From Oscillospiraceae bacterium (lineage in GTDB: Bacteria; Bacillota; Clostridia; Oscillospirales; Ruminococcaceae): a DNA stretch of 64,000 bases. The notes below the pieces were generated by a model that had not been told where the DNA came from, ran no database searches, and saw nothing but the letters and a program-made list of their open reading frames with translations. The position numbers and the translations under genes were made by a program. The stretch is from contig JAJQIF010000009.1 of the NCBI GenBank assembly GCA_021199355.1, positions 239,792-303,791 of the forward strand. Direction: 5' to 3'. Positions 1 through 8,650 of this stretch are shown here, piece after piece (within the stretch, counting starts at the first letter, position 1; each line of letters opens with the position of its first letter).

Positions 1-208
1 AGTGATTCTGCGGCTACAGCGGAAATAAGTTTGAGTGATACGGTGCTTTCTGCGAAGGGGCACACTCTGACACATGTAGAGGCACAAGGGGCGACCTGCA
101 CGGCAGATGGGAACAGTGAATACTGGTACTGCACGGAGTGTGGAAAGTATTTCAGTGATTCTGCGGCTACAGCGGAAATAAGTTTGAGTGATACGGTGCT
201 TTCTGCGA
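1..208 (+). repeat. Direct repeat, 55 bp identical, 153-bp period
   Basis: Bases 1-55 and 154-208 are identical, giving a 51-residue in-frame module duplication in the surface protein. Perfect identity suggests recent duplication or ongoing slippage. More copies may lie upstream of the window. Confidence 0.9.
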
Positions 209-1293
209 CCGGGCACAGTATGACTCATTACGAAGCGGTTGATGTTAGTTGCACCACGGATGGAAATATTGAGTATTGGTACTGCGCGAATTGCGACAAG
301 TATTTCAGCGATGAGGATGGCAACAGTGAAATTACCGATACGAGCACTATTACTATAGCGGCAACGGGGCATAACTACGTTGACACGGTGACTGACCCGA
401 CTTGCACGGAGCAGGGGTATACTACCCATACTTGTGATAATTGCGGCGAAAGCTATGTTGATACTTATGTAGAGGCAACGGGGCATAGCTACGGCACACC
501 TGTTTGGACTTGGGAGAGCGATTACAGCACTTGCACGGCAACGTTTACCTGTGACAAGGGCGACGATACGCAGATTCTGACGGCGACGGTTACGAGTGCG
601 ACAACCGATGCCACTTGCACAACCGATGGCGAGATTGCCTATACTTCGACGGTCACGTTCAACGGAAACGAATATACGGACACCCAGACCGAGGCTATAG
701 CGGCGACGGGGCATACCTATGGCGAGCCTGTGTTCACATGGAACGGGAACACCTGCACGGCGACGTTCACCTGCACCGAGTGCGACGATACCCAGACGGT
801 TGACGCGACGGTTACGTCAAAGAACTTCTTCGGAATGGTCACGAGAACCGCTGAGGTCACGTTCGAGGGCTTAACCTATACCGATACCAAGACCACCGGC
901 AGAAGCCTGCTGACCATCATGGCGGATTACACATCCGTGAATAACGCGATTGCGAAGGCTAATGCCCTGAATGCAAGCGACTATTCGAACTTTGCGGATG
1001 TCACGGCGGCGATAAATGCGGTGCAGTGGAACTTAAACGTTTTGAACCAGTCGACGGTCAACGGCTACGCCGAGGCAATAGAGACGGCGATTGCGAACCT
1101 CAAGGCGGCAGAGCTCACCGAGGAGACGGTCACTATCAACGAACCTATAGAGGACACCAACACCGAAACCGAACCGGACGACATCGAAGTCGATGATACC
1201 GATGAAGAAACCAACCCGACCACGGGAATCGCACTTGCAATGCTCCCGATGGCGATAGCATTGGCGGCAACTGTGGCAAATAAGCGAGGGTAA
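1..1293 (+). CDS. Wall-anchored repeat surface protein, 3' part (5' end outside window)
   Basis: The reading frame is open from the first base, so the start lies upstream; 430 residues are visible. Visible parts: (1) roughly 50-residue modules with a Gly-His, a Cys-Thr and a Y-x-C-x-x-C pattern (YWYCTECGKYF, THTCDNCGESY), in which the paired Cys and His suggest a small metal- or disulfide-stabilised fold (inference); (2) a FIVAR-like helical segment (AIAKANALNASDY); (3) an acidic linker; (4) a C-terminal NPTTG motif, hydrophobic stretch and basic tail, the layout of a sortase signal. The protein is therefore probably exported and wall-linked. The repeats and C-terminal half closely resemble those of the protein at 27906-30998. 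No sortase gene is in the window. Function unknown; an adhesin or matrix protein is plausible. Confidence 0.85.
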   Translation, partial: SDSAATAEISLSDTVLSAKGHTLTHVEAQGATCTADGNSEYWYCTECGKYFSDSAATAEISLSDTVLSATGHSMTHYEAVDVSCTTDGNIEYWYCANCDKYFSDEDGNSEITDTSTITIAATGHNYVDTVTDPTCTEQGYTTHTCDNCGESYVDTYVEATGHSYGTPVWTWESDYSTCTATFTCDKGDDTQILTATVTSATTDATCTTDGEIAYTSTVTFNGNEYTDTQTEAIAATGHTYGEPVFTWNGNTCTATFTCTECDDTQTVDATVTSKNFFGMVTRTAEVTFEGLTYTDTKTTGRSLLTIMADYTSVNNAIAKANALNASDYSNFADVTAAINAVQWNLNVLNQSTVNGYAEAIETAIANLKAAELTEETVTINEPIEDTNTETEPDDIEVDDTDEETNPTTGIALAMLPMAIALAATVANKRG

Positions 1294-1427
1294 ACCCCTC
1301 AGTCGCCTTCGGCGACAGCTCCCCTTTCAGGGGAGCCTTTTTGCGCCTGTACAAACTTACGAGAGAATTCAAATAGCCTCACCTGAAAGGGGAGGGGGAC
1401 CGGCGAAGCCGGTGGAGGGGTTTTCGC
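1292..1427. repeat. Imperfect inverted intergenic repeat (REP/MITE-like)
   Basis: Two arms of about 45 bp, near 1294-1340 and 1380-1427, are imperfect reverse complements. Each carries AACCCCTC, a CTTCG-centred mini-hairpin and CTCCCCTTTCAGG. I believe similar palindromic units are common between genes in Ruminococcaceae and Lachnospiraceae (recollection). No transposase is present. The left arm also forms the likely terminator of the surface protein gene. Confidence 0.7.
1318..1342 (+). terminator. Terminator of the first surface protein gene
   Basis: A 7-bp GC-rich stem (GCTCCCC/GGGGAGC) with loop TTTCA, then C and five T. It lies 25 bp after the stop and inside the palindromic repeat. Confidence 0.7.
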
Positions 1428-1451
1428 CGCAAACTTTTTTTACAAAACCCC

Positions 1452-1480
1452 TTGCAATCTCATAATTCCCGTGATATAAT
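1452..1480 (+). promoter_or_regulatory. Promoter of rpsB-tsf
   Basis: TTGCAA at 1452-1457, 17-bp spacer, perfect TATAAT at 1475-1480. Start expected near 1487, giving a leader of about 100 nt. Confidence 0.85.
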
Positions 1481-1486
1481 ATTACC

Positions 1487-1589
1487 GCAATTCGCACGCA
1501 TGGGTTTTGCTGTGGTTCCCGGGTTCCGGGTGAAGGCAAGGTAACCTGTGCGGAGGATTAAATTAAAAACCAAATTAGGAGGAACTACA
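1487..1589 (+). promoter_or_regulatory. rpsB 5' leader, possible S2 autoregulatory RNA
   Basis: A leader of about 100 nt with complementary segments (CCGCA near 1485 with TGCGG near 1549; a CCCGGG/CCGGG-rich middle). Its length and foldability suit ribosomal-protein feedback control, known for S2 in several bacteria. I could not match it to a specific family. Confidence 0.35.
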
Positions 1590-2339
1590 ATGTCAGTAGT
1601 ATCAATGAAACAGCTTCTTGAAGCCGGTGTACATTTCGGTCACCAGACAAGAAGATGGAACCCGAAGATGGCTCCCTACATCTTCACAGAAAGAAACGGA
1701 ATCTATATCATCGACCTTCAGAAGACAGTAAAGAAGCTCGATGAGGCTTACATGTTCTTGAGAGACGTTTCCGCAAACGGCGGCGAGGTCCTGTTCGTAG
1801 GAACAAAGAAGCAGGCTGGCGATTCCATCAAGGAAGAGGCAACAAGAGCCGGTGCACACTATGTCAATGCCCGTTGGCTCGGCGGTATGATGACCAACTT
1901 CGAGACCATCAAGACCAGAATCGCCCGTCTCGAACAGCTCCACAAGATGGAGACCGACGGCACCTTCGAGCTTCTCCCGAAGAAGGAAGTTGCAAAGCTC
2001 ACTCTCGAAATCGAGAAGCTTGAGAAGTATCTCGGCGGTATCAAGACCATGGAGAAGCTTCCTGCAGCGCTCTTCATTGTTGACCCGAAGCGCGAGAAGA
2101 TTGCCGTTTCCGAAGCAAGAAAGCTCGGTATTCCGATAGTTGCTATCGTAGATACCAACTGCGACCCCGACGAGGTTGATTATGTAATCCCCGGCAACGA
2201 TGACGCTATAAGAGCTGTCAAGCTCATTTCCGGCGCAATGGCAGACGCCATCATCGAGGGCAGACAGGGCGAGGCTGATGCTCCTGTTGAAGAAGCTTCC
2301 GAAGAAGCTCCTGCAGAGGAAGCTCCCGTCGAAGAGTAA
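1590..2339 (+). CDS. rpsB: 30S ribosomal protein S2
   Basis: S2 sits on the back of the 30S head and helps recruit S1. The 249-residue protein begins [20 protein letters not shown], the S2 signature, and carries [22 protein letters not shown] and the [12 protein letters not shown] end of the core, then an acidic Glu/Ala-rich tail. The ATG at 1590 was chosen because AGGAGG at 1577-1582 precedes it at the right spacing; an upstream in-frame GTG at 1548 has no such site and would add 14 unrelated residues. It is followed 36 bp later by tsf, the usual bacterial order. Distinctive family; product certain. Confidence 0.98.
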   Translation: MSVVSMKQLLEAGVHFGHQTRRWNPKMAPYIFTERNGIYIIDLQKTVKKLDEAYMFLRDVSANGGEVLFVGTKKQAGDSIKEEATRAGAHYVNARWLGGMMTNFETIKTRIARLEQLHKMETDGTFELLPKKEVAKLTLEIEKLEKYLGGIKTMEKLPAALFIVDPKREKIAVSEARKLGIPIVAIVDTNCDPDEVDYVIPGNDDAIRAVKLISGAMADAIIEGRQGEADAPVEEASEEAPAEEAPVEE

Positions 2340-2375
2340 TTTAGATATAACGATAGCAAGAAAGGAATCTTTACT

Positions 2376-3287
2376 ATGGCTAATATAACCGCAAAGGACG
2401 TTGCATCTCTCAGAGAGAGAACCGGCGTCGGCATGATGGATTGCAAGAAGGCTCTCGTAGAGGCTGACGGCGATTTCGAGCAGGCAATAGTTATCTTAAG
2501 AGAAAAGGGTCTCGCATCTCAGGCTAAGAAGGCGGGAAGAGTTTCCGCTGAGGGCTTGGTTGAGGCTTTCGTTGAGAATGGCGTCGGCGTAGTCGTCGAA
2601 GTCAACTCTGAGACCGACTTTGTTGCAAATACCGACCAATTCAAGGCTTTCGTCAAGACCGTTGCAAAGACCATCGCCGTTGAGAATCCCGCAGATGTCG
2701 AAGCACTCAAGGCTTGCAAGGCTGTCGGCAGTGAAATGACCGTTCAGGAAGAACTTCAGGAACTCTTCTTAAAGATAAGAGAGAACATCCAGATCAGAAG
2801 ATTCACCCGTCTCGAGGGCGACCTCGTTTCCTATGTTCACGGTGAAGGCAGAATCGGCGTTCTCGTACAGCTCGACACCGACCTCGGCGACAAGGCTTAT
2901 GCCTGTGGCAAGGACTGCGCTTTGCAGATTGCCGCTATGAGCCCCGCATACCTCGACAGAGCTTCCGTTCCCGCTGACGTTCTCGAAGGCGAGAAGAAGA
3001 TTGTCATGGCTCAGATGGCTGAGGACCCGAAGATGGCAAATAAGCCCGAGGCTGTCCTTGCAAAGATTGCGGAAGGCAAGCTCGGCAAGTACTACACTGA
3101 GAACTGCCTCGTAGAGCAGGAGTTCGTCAAGGACAATGAGTACACTGTCGGCAAGTATGTCGAGAAGTGCGCCAAGGATCTCGGCGGCAAGATTGCAGTC
3201 AAGCAGTTCGTCCGCTATGAGAGAGGCGAGGGCATCGCCAAGAAGGAAGAGAACTTCGCTGAAGAAATCGCTTCCATGATTAAGTAA
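2376..3287 (+). CDS. tsf: Elongation factor Ts
   Basis: The guanine-nucleotide exchange factor that recharges EF-Tu. At 303 residues it has normal length. The N-terminal UBA-like domain (LRERTGVGMMDCKKAL) is followed by the conserved core segment ETDFVAN that contacts EF-Tu, and the C-terminal dimerisation half. AAAGGA lies 8-13 bases before the ATG. It is cotranscribed with rpsB. The genes that often follow (pyrH, frr) are absent; a terminator and an unrelated signalling operon come next. Confidence 0.98.
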   Translation: MANITAKDVASLRERTGVGMMDCKKALVEADGDFEQAIVILREKGLASQAKKAGRVSAEGLVEAFVENGVGVVVEVNSETDFVANTDQFKAFVKTVAKTIAVENPADVEALKACKAVGSEMTVQEELQELFLKIRENIQIRRFTRLEGDLVSYVHGEGRIGVLVQLDTDLGDKAYACGKDCALQIAAMSPAYLDRASVPADVLEGEKKIVMAQMAEDPKMANKPEAVLAKIAEGKLGKYYTENCLVEQEFVKDNEYTVGKYVEKCAKDLGGKIAVKQFVRYERGEGIAKKEENFAEEIASMIK

Positions 3288-3302
3288 TCAAAACTTATAG
3301 AA

Positions 3303-3331
3303 AGAGCTTGCCCGGGCGGCAGGCTCTTTTT
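3303..3331 (+). terminator. Terminator of rpsB-tsf
   Basis: Stem AGAGCTTGCC/GGCAGGCTCT (one G-T pair), loop CGGGC, then five T. Confidence 0.85.
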
Positions 3332-3337
3332 GTTATG

Positions 3338-3366
3338 TTGACTTTTAAGCCTGAGTGTTATAAAAT
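3338..3366 (+). promoter_or_regulatory. Promoter of the LytTR two-component genes
   Basis: TTGACT at 3338-3343, 17-bp spacer, TAAAAT at 3361-3366. The LytTR-like direct repeat seen at 4769-4798 is not present here. Confidence 0.65.
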
Positions 3367-3397
3367 GGATATGGATTATAAGAGGGGAGGCACCGAC

Positions 3398-4102
3398 ATG
3401 TATAAGATAGCAATCTGTGACGATTCACAGGACATGACGAATCTTGTTCACAAACTCACGCAAAAATGGGCGACCGCCAGAGACCTGACAACCGAAATCA
3501 ATATTTTCGACTCTTCTGAAGCTTTCTTGTTCTCGTATTCCGAGAGCAGAGATTATGACATACTTCTTCTGGACATAGAAATGGGCGGCATGGACGGGGT
3601 CAGCCTCGCAAAGAAGCTCCGTGAGGATAACCGCTATGTTCAGATTGTCTTCATCACCGGCTACTCAGATTATATCGCCGAGGGTTACGATGTAGACGCA
3701 CTCAACTACCTTATGAAGCCTCTGAAGGAAGAAAAGCTTTTCGAAGTCCTCGACAAAGCCATAGTCCGAATCGCCCGAAGTGAGCGTATGTTTACACTTG
3801 AACTGACAGACGAAACCGTCAAAGTGCCTCTCATAGAAATAAAGTACCTTGAAGTCATCAAAAACTACGTCACTGTCCATGCCGACGAGGATTACACCGT
3901 CAAGAAAACTCTCGGCGAATTTGAGAGCTTATTAGATGAAAACTTCTACCGCACCGGACGTTCATATATCGTCAATCTTCGCTATGTCAGAAAAGTCACC
4001 AAAACCGAAATCTATCTGAAAGACAATATCGTAATTCCGTTGCCAAGAGGGCAATATGAGCCGCTTAACAGAGCACTGATTCATAGAGTAGGGAAGGAGT
4101 GA
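3398..4102 (+). CDS. LytTR-family response regulator
   Basis: A cytoplasmic DNA-binding regulator of 234 residues. The N-terminal receiver domain (about 1-120) starts YKIAICDDS, has phosphoacceptor Asp59 in LLLDIEMGGMDG, and ends with the switch Lys in YLMKPLKEEK. The C-terminal half (about 130-234) is a LytTR beta-fold DNA-binding domain (YLEVIKNYVTVH, FYRTGRSYIVNLRYVRKV), as in AgrA and ComE. The ATG at 3398 has AGGGGAGG 8 bases upstream. The kinase gene starts 6 bp after the stop. LytTR proteins bind pairs of 9-bp direct repeats about 12 bp apart; such a pair occurs before the ABC genes at 4856, so that operon is the likely target (inference). Confidence 0.93.
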   Translation: MYKIAICDDSQDMTNLVHKLTQKWATARDLTTEINIFDSSEAFLFSYSESRDYDILLLDIEMGGMDGVSLAKKLREDNRYVQIVFITGYSDYIAEGYDVDALNYLMKPLKEEKLFEVLDKAIVRIARSERMFTLELTDETVKVPLIEIKYLEVIKNYVTVHADEDYTVKKTLGEFESLLDENFYRTGRSYIVNLRYVRKVTKTEIYLKDNIVIPLPRGQYEPLNRALIHRVGKE

Positions 4103-4107
4103 ACGCG

Positions 4108-4755
4108 ATGCCGAAGCTTTCAAAGAAAATGAACAGGAAAATAGACGCCTATCAGCAGGAGCTCCTTAAGACCCACTATGCCGAGGTTGACAACATGTAC
4201 AGGCAGATTCGGGGCTGGCGGCATGACTATCGCAATCATATCCAGATTCTCAAGACCCGTGTCATGTCCGGCGATATGGATTCTGTCATGGCATACCTCA
4301 ATGAGCTCGAAACCGACCTCAACACCGTCGACACTGTTATCCATTCCGGCAACGCCATGTGCGACGCTATTTTAAACAGCAAGATTTCCCTCGCCAAGGC
4401 GGCAAAAATCCCCGTCAAGGCAGATGCCGAAATTCCCGTGAAGCTCTCGGTTTCCGATATAGATCTTTGCTCAATAATCGGAAATCTTTTCGATAATGCA
4501 ATAGAAGCTTCAAAGAAACTCCCCGAAGACAAGCGCATGATTCGCGTCTATATGGCAGTCCGAGACAGTCAGTTTTACATCTCCTTCACCAATTTCACCG
4601 CCGACAAGAAGCGTTTAATTTTCGACACCACCAAGGGCGAAGGTCACGGCTTGGGGCTTGCCCGTATTGACTCTCTTGTCAAAAAGTATGGCGGCTATAT
4701 CTCCCGCAACAGCGAGGACGGAGCCTTTTCGACCGAAATTCTCCTCCCGCAATAG
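4108..4755 (+). CDS. Soluble HPK10-type sensor histidine kinase, no sensor domain
   Basis: A 215-residue AgrC-like kinase core. The phosphoacceptor is His39 in WRHDYRNH, the HPK10 H-box. The N-box is GNLFDNAIEA (about 125-134) and the G-box GEGHGLGLARI (about 177-187). Ordinary AgrC-type kinases carry five to seven N-terminal membrane helices; here there are only about 30 charged residues before the H-box and no membrane segment. The signal must therefore be cytoplasmic or come through a partner. The ATG at 4108 follows AAGGAG at 4094-4099; a GTG at 4099 would overlap that site. Almost certainly cotranscribed with the regulator. Confidence 0.9.
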   Translation: MPKLSKKMNRKIDAYQQELLKTHYAEVDNMYRQIRGWRHDYRNHIQILKTRVMSGDMDSVMAYLNELETDLNTVDTVIHSGNAMCDAILNSKISLAKAAKIPVKADAEIPVKLSVSDIDLCSIIGNLFDNAIEASKKLPEDKRMIRVYMAVRDSQFYISFTNFTADKKRLIFDTTKGEGHGLGLARIDSLVKKYGGYISRNSEDGAFSTEILLPQ

Positions 4756-4768
4756 CTGAAATTTGCAA

Positions 4769-4798
4769 TTCGTCCCCCACAGAGAGCGTTTCGTCCCC
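4769..4798 (+). promoter_or_regulatory. Direct repeat, candidate LytTR operator
   Basis: TTCGTCCCC occurs at 4769-4777 and again at 4790-4798. The gap is 12 bp and the period 21 bp, two helical turns: the geometry of AgrA/ComE/PlnC-type binding sites. It ends 4 bp before the expected -35 position of the ABC promoter. The sequence differs from known LytTR consensus sites, so assignment rests on geometry and the neighbouring regulator. Confidence 0.6.
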
Positions 4799-4802
4799 AA
4801 AA

Positions 4803-4831
4803 CGTGCGCTCTTTAAAATTTCCGCTATAAT
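4803..4831 (+). promoter_or_regulatory. Candidate activator-dependent promoter of the ABC genes at 4856
   Basis: A perfect TATAAT at 4826-4831, but the hexamer 17 bp upstream (CGTGCG) bears no resemblance to TTGACA. A good -10 with no -35 behind an operator fits positive control. Confidence 0.6.
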
Positions 4832-4855
4832 GAAATCATGAAAGGCGGTGCCAAT

Positions 4856-6703
4856 ATGACAAATACCAAAGATAAGACAAAAGACAAAATTAAAGAAAAA
4901 CCAAAGTACGGCATCCTGAGTTGTGTCTGGTTCATGATTAAATGCGCCTGGACTAACGGCGAGAAAAAGGTTGTAATCTTAGGGCTTCTCTTCTCGCTTG
5001 TAGTAACAGGTCAGAGCGTTGCGGGACTCTATATCTCGCCATCGATAATTGCAGTATTGGAGCGAAACGGAACGGTGTCCGAGCTCCTCATCACAATAAT
5101 CGGCTTCACACTGATTCTCGTGTTCCTCGCAATGGCAAGGCAATACATTGACACTAATATCCTCTACGGCAGGATAACAACCCGTTCGGAAATCATGAAC
5201 CTTATCAACACAAAGTGTGCCGAAACCTCCTACCCGAATTTGGGCAATGAAAAATTCCAGACGATTCTCCAAAAAGCCCTGCCAACCACATACTCTAACT
5301 CTGCGGCTTGCGAGGCTATCTGGAAAACGATCTGCTCATTCTTAAGCAATCTCCTGGGACTTATCATCTATGCCTCAATACTTTCGACGGCAAACGTCTG
5401 GATTCTCCTTCTTGTGACAGTGACCGCTCTCGTCGGCTATTTCGTCACGAACAAGCTCAACAGCTACGGCTATAATCATCGTGAGGAAGAAGCTAAGATC
5501 AATAAGACGCTGAGCTATGTCCGCGAAACAGCCTCCGAAACGAGCTTTGCAAAGGATGTTCGGATCTTCGGCATCAAGAGCTGGTTCACCGAGCTTTACG
5601 ACAAGCAGTGTCTTCTCCTCGAAGCCTTCCATCGCAAATGCGAGAACGTCTATATCTGGGGCAGAGTTGCCGACCTCGTTCTGAGCTTCCTGAGAAACGC
5701 TGTAGCCTATGCCTACTTCATAGCCCTCGTTCTGGACGGTTCAATCGACGTTTCGATGTTCATCCTCTACTTCTCAACTGTCGGCGGATTCACCGATTGG
5801 GTAACAGGAGTATTGGGAGACCTCACCACAATGCACAGACAGTGTCTCGAATTATCAAACGTCATCGAAATTATCAACTATCCTGAACAGTTCAAGTTTG
5901 AAGACGGTTCCGAAGTTCCTGTTCCTGCTGACGGCAGATATGAGATAGCCCTTGACCACGTCTGGTTCAAGTATCCTTCATCCGACAGCTACACTCTTGA
6001 AGACATCAATCTGACACTTCACGCCGGCGAAAAGTTAGCAGTAGTCGGACTCAACGGTGCAGGAAAGACGACCCTCGTCAAGCTCATCACCGGCATGGAA
6101 GACCCGACAGAGGGAAGAGTGCTACTCAACGGCGTTGACATCCGTGAATTCAATCGCCGTGAATATTACAAGGTCTTCTCGGCAGTATTCCAGAACTGTG
6201 TCCTCTGGGCGGGTTCGGTCGCCGAAAACGTTGCCCAGACCGACCACGACATCGACTATGACAAGGTTAATTCCTGCATCGAAAAAGCCGGACTCACCGA
6301 AATGGTCAAAGGCTTCAAGGACGGTCTTGAGGAAAAGCTCAATCGTGAAGTCTATGAGGACGCCGTGAACCTCTCCGGCGGTCAGACACAGAGGCTTATG
6401 CTCGCGAGAGCTCTCTATAAAGACGCTCCCGTAATCGTCCTTGACGAGCCGACTGCGGCTTTAGACCCGATTGCAGAAGCAGACCTCTATAACAAGTATA
6501 ACGACATGACCGCAGGGCGTTCCTCAGTCTATATCTCCCATCGTCTCGCTTCGACCCGATTCTGTGACAGAATCATCCTGATAGGTGACCATAAGATTTT
6601 AGAAGAGGGAACCCACGAGCAACTGCTTAAACAAGGCGGAAAATATGCAGAACTCTTTGAAGTTCAGAGCAAATACTACAGGGAGGGTGACATCAATGAG
6701 TAA
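4856..6703 (+). CDS. ABC exporter subunit (fused membrane and ATPase domains), pair 1A
   Basis: A 615-residue half-transporter: about six membrane helices (residues about 30-320), then an ATPase domain with Walker A GLNGAGKTTL near 398, Q-loop, signature LSGGQ near 506 and Walker B VIVLDEPTAALDP with the catalytic Glu. Start: ATG at 4856 has AAAGGCGG 8 bases upstream; an ATG at 4838 lies at or near the transcription start and lacks a site. It overlaps the next ABC gene by 8 bp, so the two probably form a heterodimer. The adjacent LytTR system suggests export of a peptide or antimicrobial, as in bacteriocin and lantibiotic loci, but no precursor peptide gene was found. Substrate unknown. Confidence 0.92.
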   Translation: MTNTKDKTKDKIKEKPKYGILSCVWFMIKCAWTNGEKKVVILGLLFSLVVTGQSVAGLYISPSIIAVLERNGTVSELLITIIGFTLILVFLAMARQYIDTNILYGRITTRSEIMNLINTKCAETSYPNLGNEKFQTILQKALPTTYSNSAACEAIWKTICSFLSNLLGLIIYASILSTANVWILLLVTVTALVGYFVTNKLNSYGYNHREEEAKINKTLSYVRETASETSFAKDVRIFGIKSWFTELYDKQCLLLEAFHRKCENVYIWGRVADLVLSFLRNAVAYAYFIALVLDGSIDVSMFILYFSTVGGFTDWVTGVLGDLTTMHRQCLELSNVIEIINYPEQFKFEDGSEVPVPADGRYEIALDHVWFKYPSSDSYTLEDINLTLHAGEKLAVVGLNGAGKTTLVKLITGMEDPTEGRVLLNGVDIREFNRREYYKVFSAVFQNCVLWAGSVAENVAQTDHDIDYDKVNSCIEKAGLTEMVKGFKDGLEEKLNREVYEDAVNLSGGQTQRLMLARALYKDAPVIVLDEPTAALDPIAEADLYNKYNDMTAGRSSVYISHRLASTRFCDRIILIGDHKILEEGTHEQLLKQGGKYAELFEVQSKYYREGDINE

Positions 6704-8579
6704 GAACAATGACAAAATCACCTATCGCCGGATGGCATCCAAGACGATACAGGGTATCAAAATTCTCTATAAAAACAGTCCCCACTTGGTTATCTCGACA
6801 ATACTTGGTTCCGTCTGGACTGCTCTTAGCCCCTACATCGGAATCTATATGTCGGCTCTCATCATAACAGAGCTATCAGGCAACAGGGACAGAAGCAGGC
6901 TTACAATGCTTGTTCTGGTAACGCTTGCTTTGGCGGCAGCAGTTGCGCTCATAAGCGGACTTCTGAACAAGTACAAAAACACCTACGGTGGCATGGCAAA
7001 CTTCTTCAGGGGAATGGGCAACTACACCAAAAAGCAACTCGACATGGATTTTGCCGACGCCGATAACCAGAAGACAAAAGATACCTATTCTACAATTGCT
7101 CAGAATGTCAACAGCGCAGGTTGGGGACTTGTGTGCCTGCTCAGTTGGGTTGAAGACCTCATCAAAGGCGTTTTCACAATCATAGGTGGTGTTGCCCTGA
7201 CTGTAACTCTCTTTACAACAAGAGTTCCTGACGGCTCATCCCTTGCGTTTCTCAATAATCCCATCTGCATAATTCTTGTAGTTGCAGTAATGATCGGTGT
7301 TACACTTTTAGCGCCGATGTGTTCCAACAAAGCTTCAAGCTATTGGTCAAAATATATCGGTGACCACAACTTAGCCAACAGACTTGCCGCTTTCCACTCA
7401 TTCTTAGGAACCGAAGAAAAGTATTCTCTCGACGTGAGAATGTACAATCAGCACAAGATGAGTGAGAAATACAACTGCGACAAAACGGGGATATTCATGT
7501 CCGATGGCATGTTTGCTCACTTTGCACGAAGAGGAATGGGAGCCTTCAGCGCTCTTGGAAGCGGAATTGCGACAATGTTCTCAGGGCTTGCCTATGTCTA
7601 TGTCTGCCTGAAAGCTCTCGGTGGTGCATTCGGAATCGGCTATGTCACACAGTATGTCGCCGCAATCACCAGTGTTTCAGGCGGTCTAAGCCAGACCCTC
7701 TCAACTCTCGGTCAGCTAAAAGCCAACACTCCGTTCCTCGAAATGTCCCTTGAATACCTCGACATCCCTCACAGCATGTACAAGGGCTCCCTGACGGTTG
7801 AAAAGAGGCTCGACCGTGACTATGAGATAGAATTCCGTGACGTGTCCTTCAAGTACCCCGGTAGCGACAACTATGCTCTCCGCCACGTCAACGTCAAGTT
7901 CAGAGTAGGTGAGCGACTTGCAGTCGTCGGCGAGAACGGCTCCGGCAAGACAACATTCATACTGCTTCTCTGCAGACTTTATGACCCGACCGAGGGCGAA
8001 ATCCTCCTCAACGGCATCAACATCGCGAAGTATAACTACCGCGAATACCTCGATGTTTTCTCGGTCGTATTCCAAGACTTCAAGCTCCCTGCATTCAAAT
8101 TGGGCGAAGTTGTCGCCTCAAGCATGACTTATGATAAAGACAAAGCCACCGATTGCCTTGTAAAAACCGGCTTCGGGGACAGGCTGAAGGAGCTTCCTTC
8201 CGGTCTCGAAACTACTCTTTATACCGAAGTCGACCAGAACGGCGTGAACGTCTCAGGCGGCGAGGCTCAGAAGATAGCCCTTGCCAGAGCTTTGTATAAA
8301 GATTCTCCGTTCATAGTCCTCGACGAACCGACAGCCGCCCTCGATCCGATGGCGGAAGCCGAAATCTACTCGAAGTTCAACGACATAGTAGGAGACAAGA
8401 CCGCCATCTACATCAGCCACAGGCTTTCAAGCTGTCGCTTCTGCGACGAAATCGCCGTCTTCGACCACGGCTCAATCGTACAGAAGGGAAGCCACGACGA
8501 GCTTATCTCTGAAACCGGCAAGTACAGTGAACTCTGGAACGCACAGACTCAGTATTACACAAAAGAAGAGCAGGCATAA
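6696..8579 (+). CDS. ABC exporter subunit (fused), pair 1B
   Basis: 627 residues with the same layout as its partner: membrane domain to about 340, ATPase with Walker A GENGSGKTT near 412, signature VSGGEAQ near 519, and Walker B FIVLDEPTAALDP. Both members of this pair keep the catalytic Glu, so neither ATP site looks degenerate. The start is the ATG at 6696 behind GGGAGGGTG, overlapping the previous gene by 8 bp (translational coupling). The helices are only moderately similar to the partner. Substrate unknown. Confidence 0.92.
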   Translation: MSKNNDKITYRRMASKTIQGIKILYKNSPHLVISTILGSVWTALSPYIGIYMSALIITELSGNRDRSRLTMLVLVTLALAAAVALISGLLNKYKNTYGGMANFFRGMGNYTKKQLDMDFADADNQKTKDTYSTIAQNVNSAGWGLVCLLSWVEDLIKGVFTIIGGVALTVTLFTTRVPDGSSLAFLNNPICIILVVAVMIGVTLLAPMCSNKASSYWSKYIGDHNLANRLAAFHSFLGTEEKYSLDVRMYNQHKMSEKYNCDKTGIFMSDGMFAHFARRGMGAFSALGSGIATMFSGLAYVYVCLKALGGAFGIGYVTQYVAAITSVSGGLSQTLSTLGQLKANTPFLEMSLEYLDIPHSMYKGSLTVEKRLDRDYEIEFRDVSFKYPGSDNYALRHVNVKFRVGERLAVVGENGSGKTTFILLLCRLYDPTEGEILLNGINIAKYNYREYLDVFSVVFQDFKLPAFKLGEVVASSMTYDKDKATDCLVKTGFGDRLKELPSGLETTLYTEVDQNGVNVSGGEAQKIALARALYKDSPFIVLDEPTAALDPMAEAEIYSKFNDIVGDKTAIYISHRLSSCRFCDEIAVFDHGSIVQKGSHDELISETGKYSELWNAQTQYYTKEEQA

Positions 8580-8582
8580 ACA

Positions 8583-8612
8583 AAGCCCCGGGATTTCCTC
8601 GGGGCTTAAAAA
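8583..8612 (+). terminator. Probable terminator after ABC pair 1
   Basis: Stem AGCCCCG/CGGGGCT with a short loop, followed by TAAAAATT; the T-tract is poor. A new promoter starts 40 bp on. Confidence 0.5.
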
Positions 8613-8650
8613 TTGTCCTTCTGTGAAATACAATATAGCGAAATTGCCTC

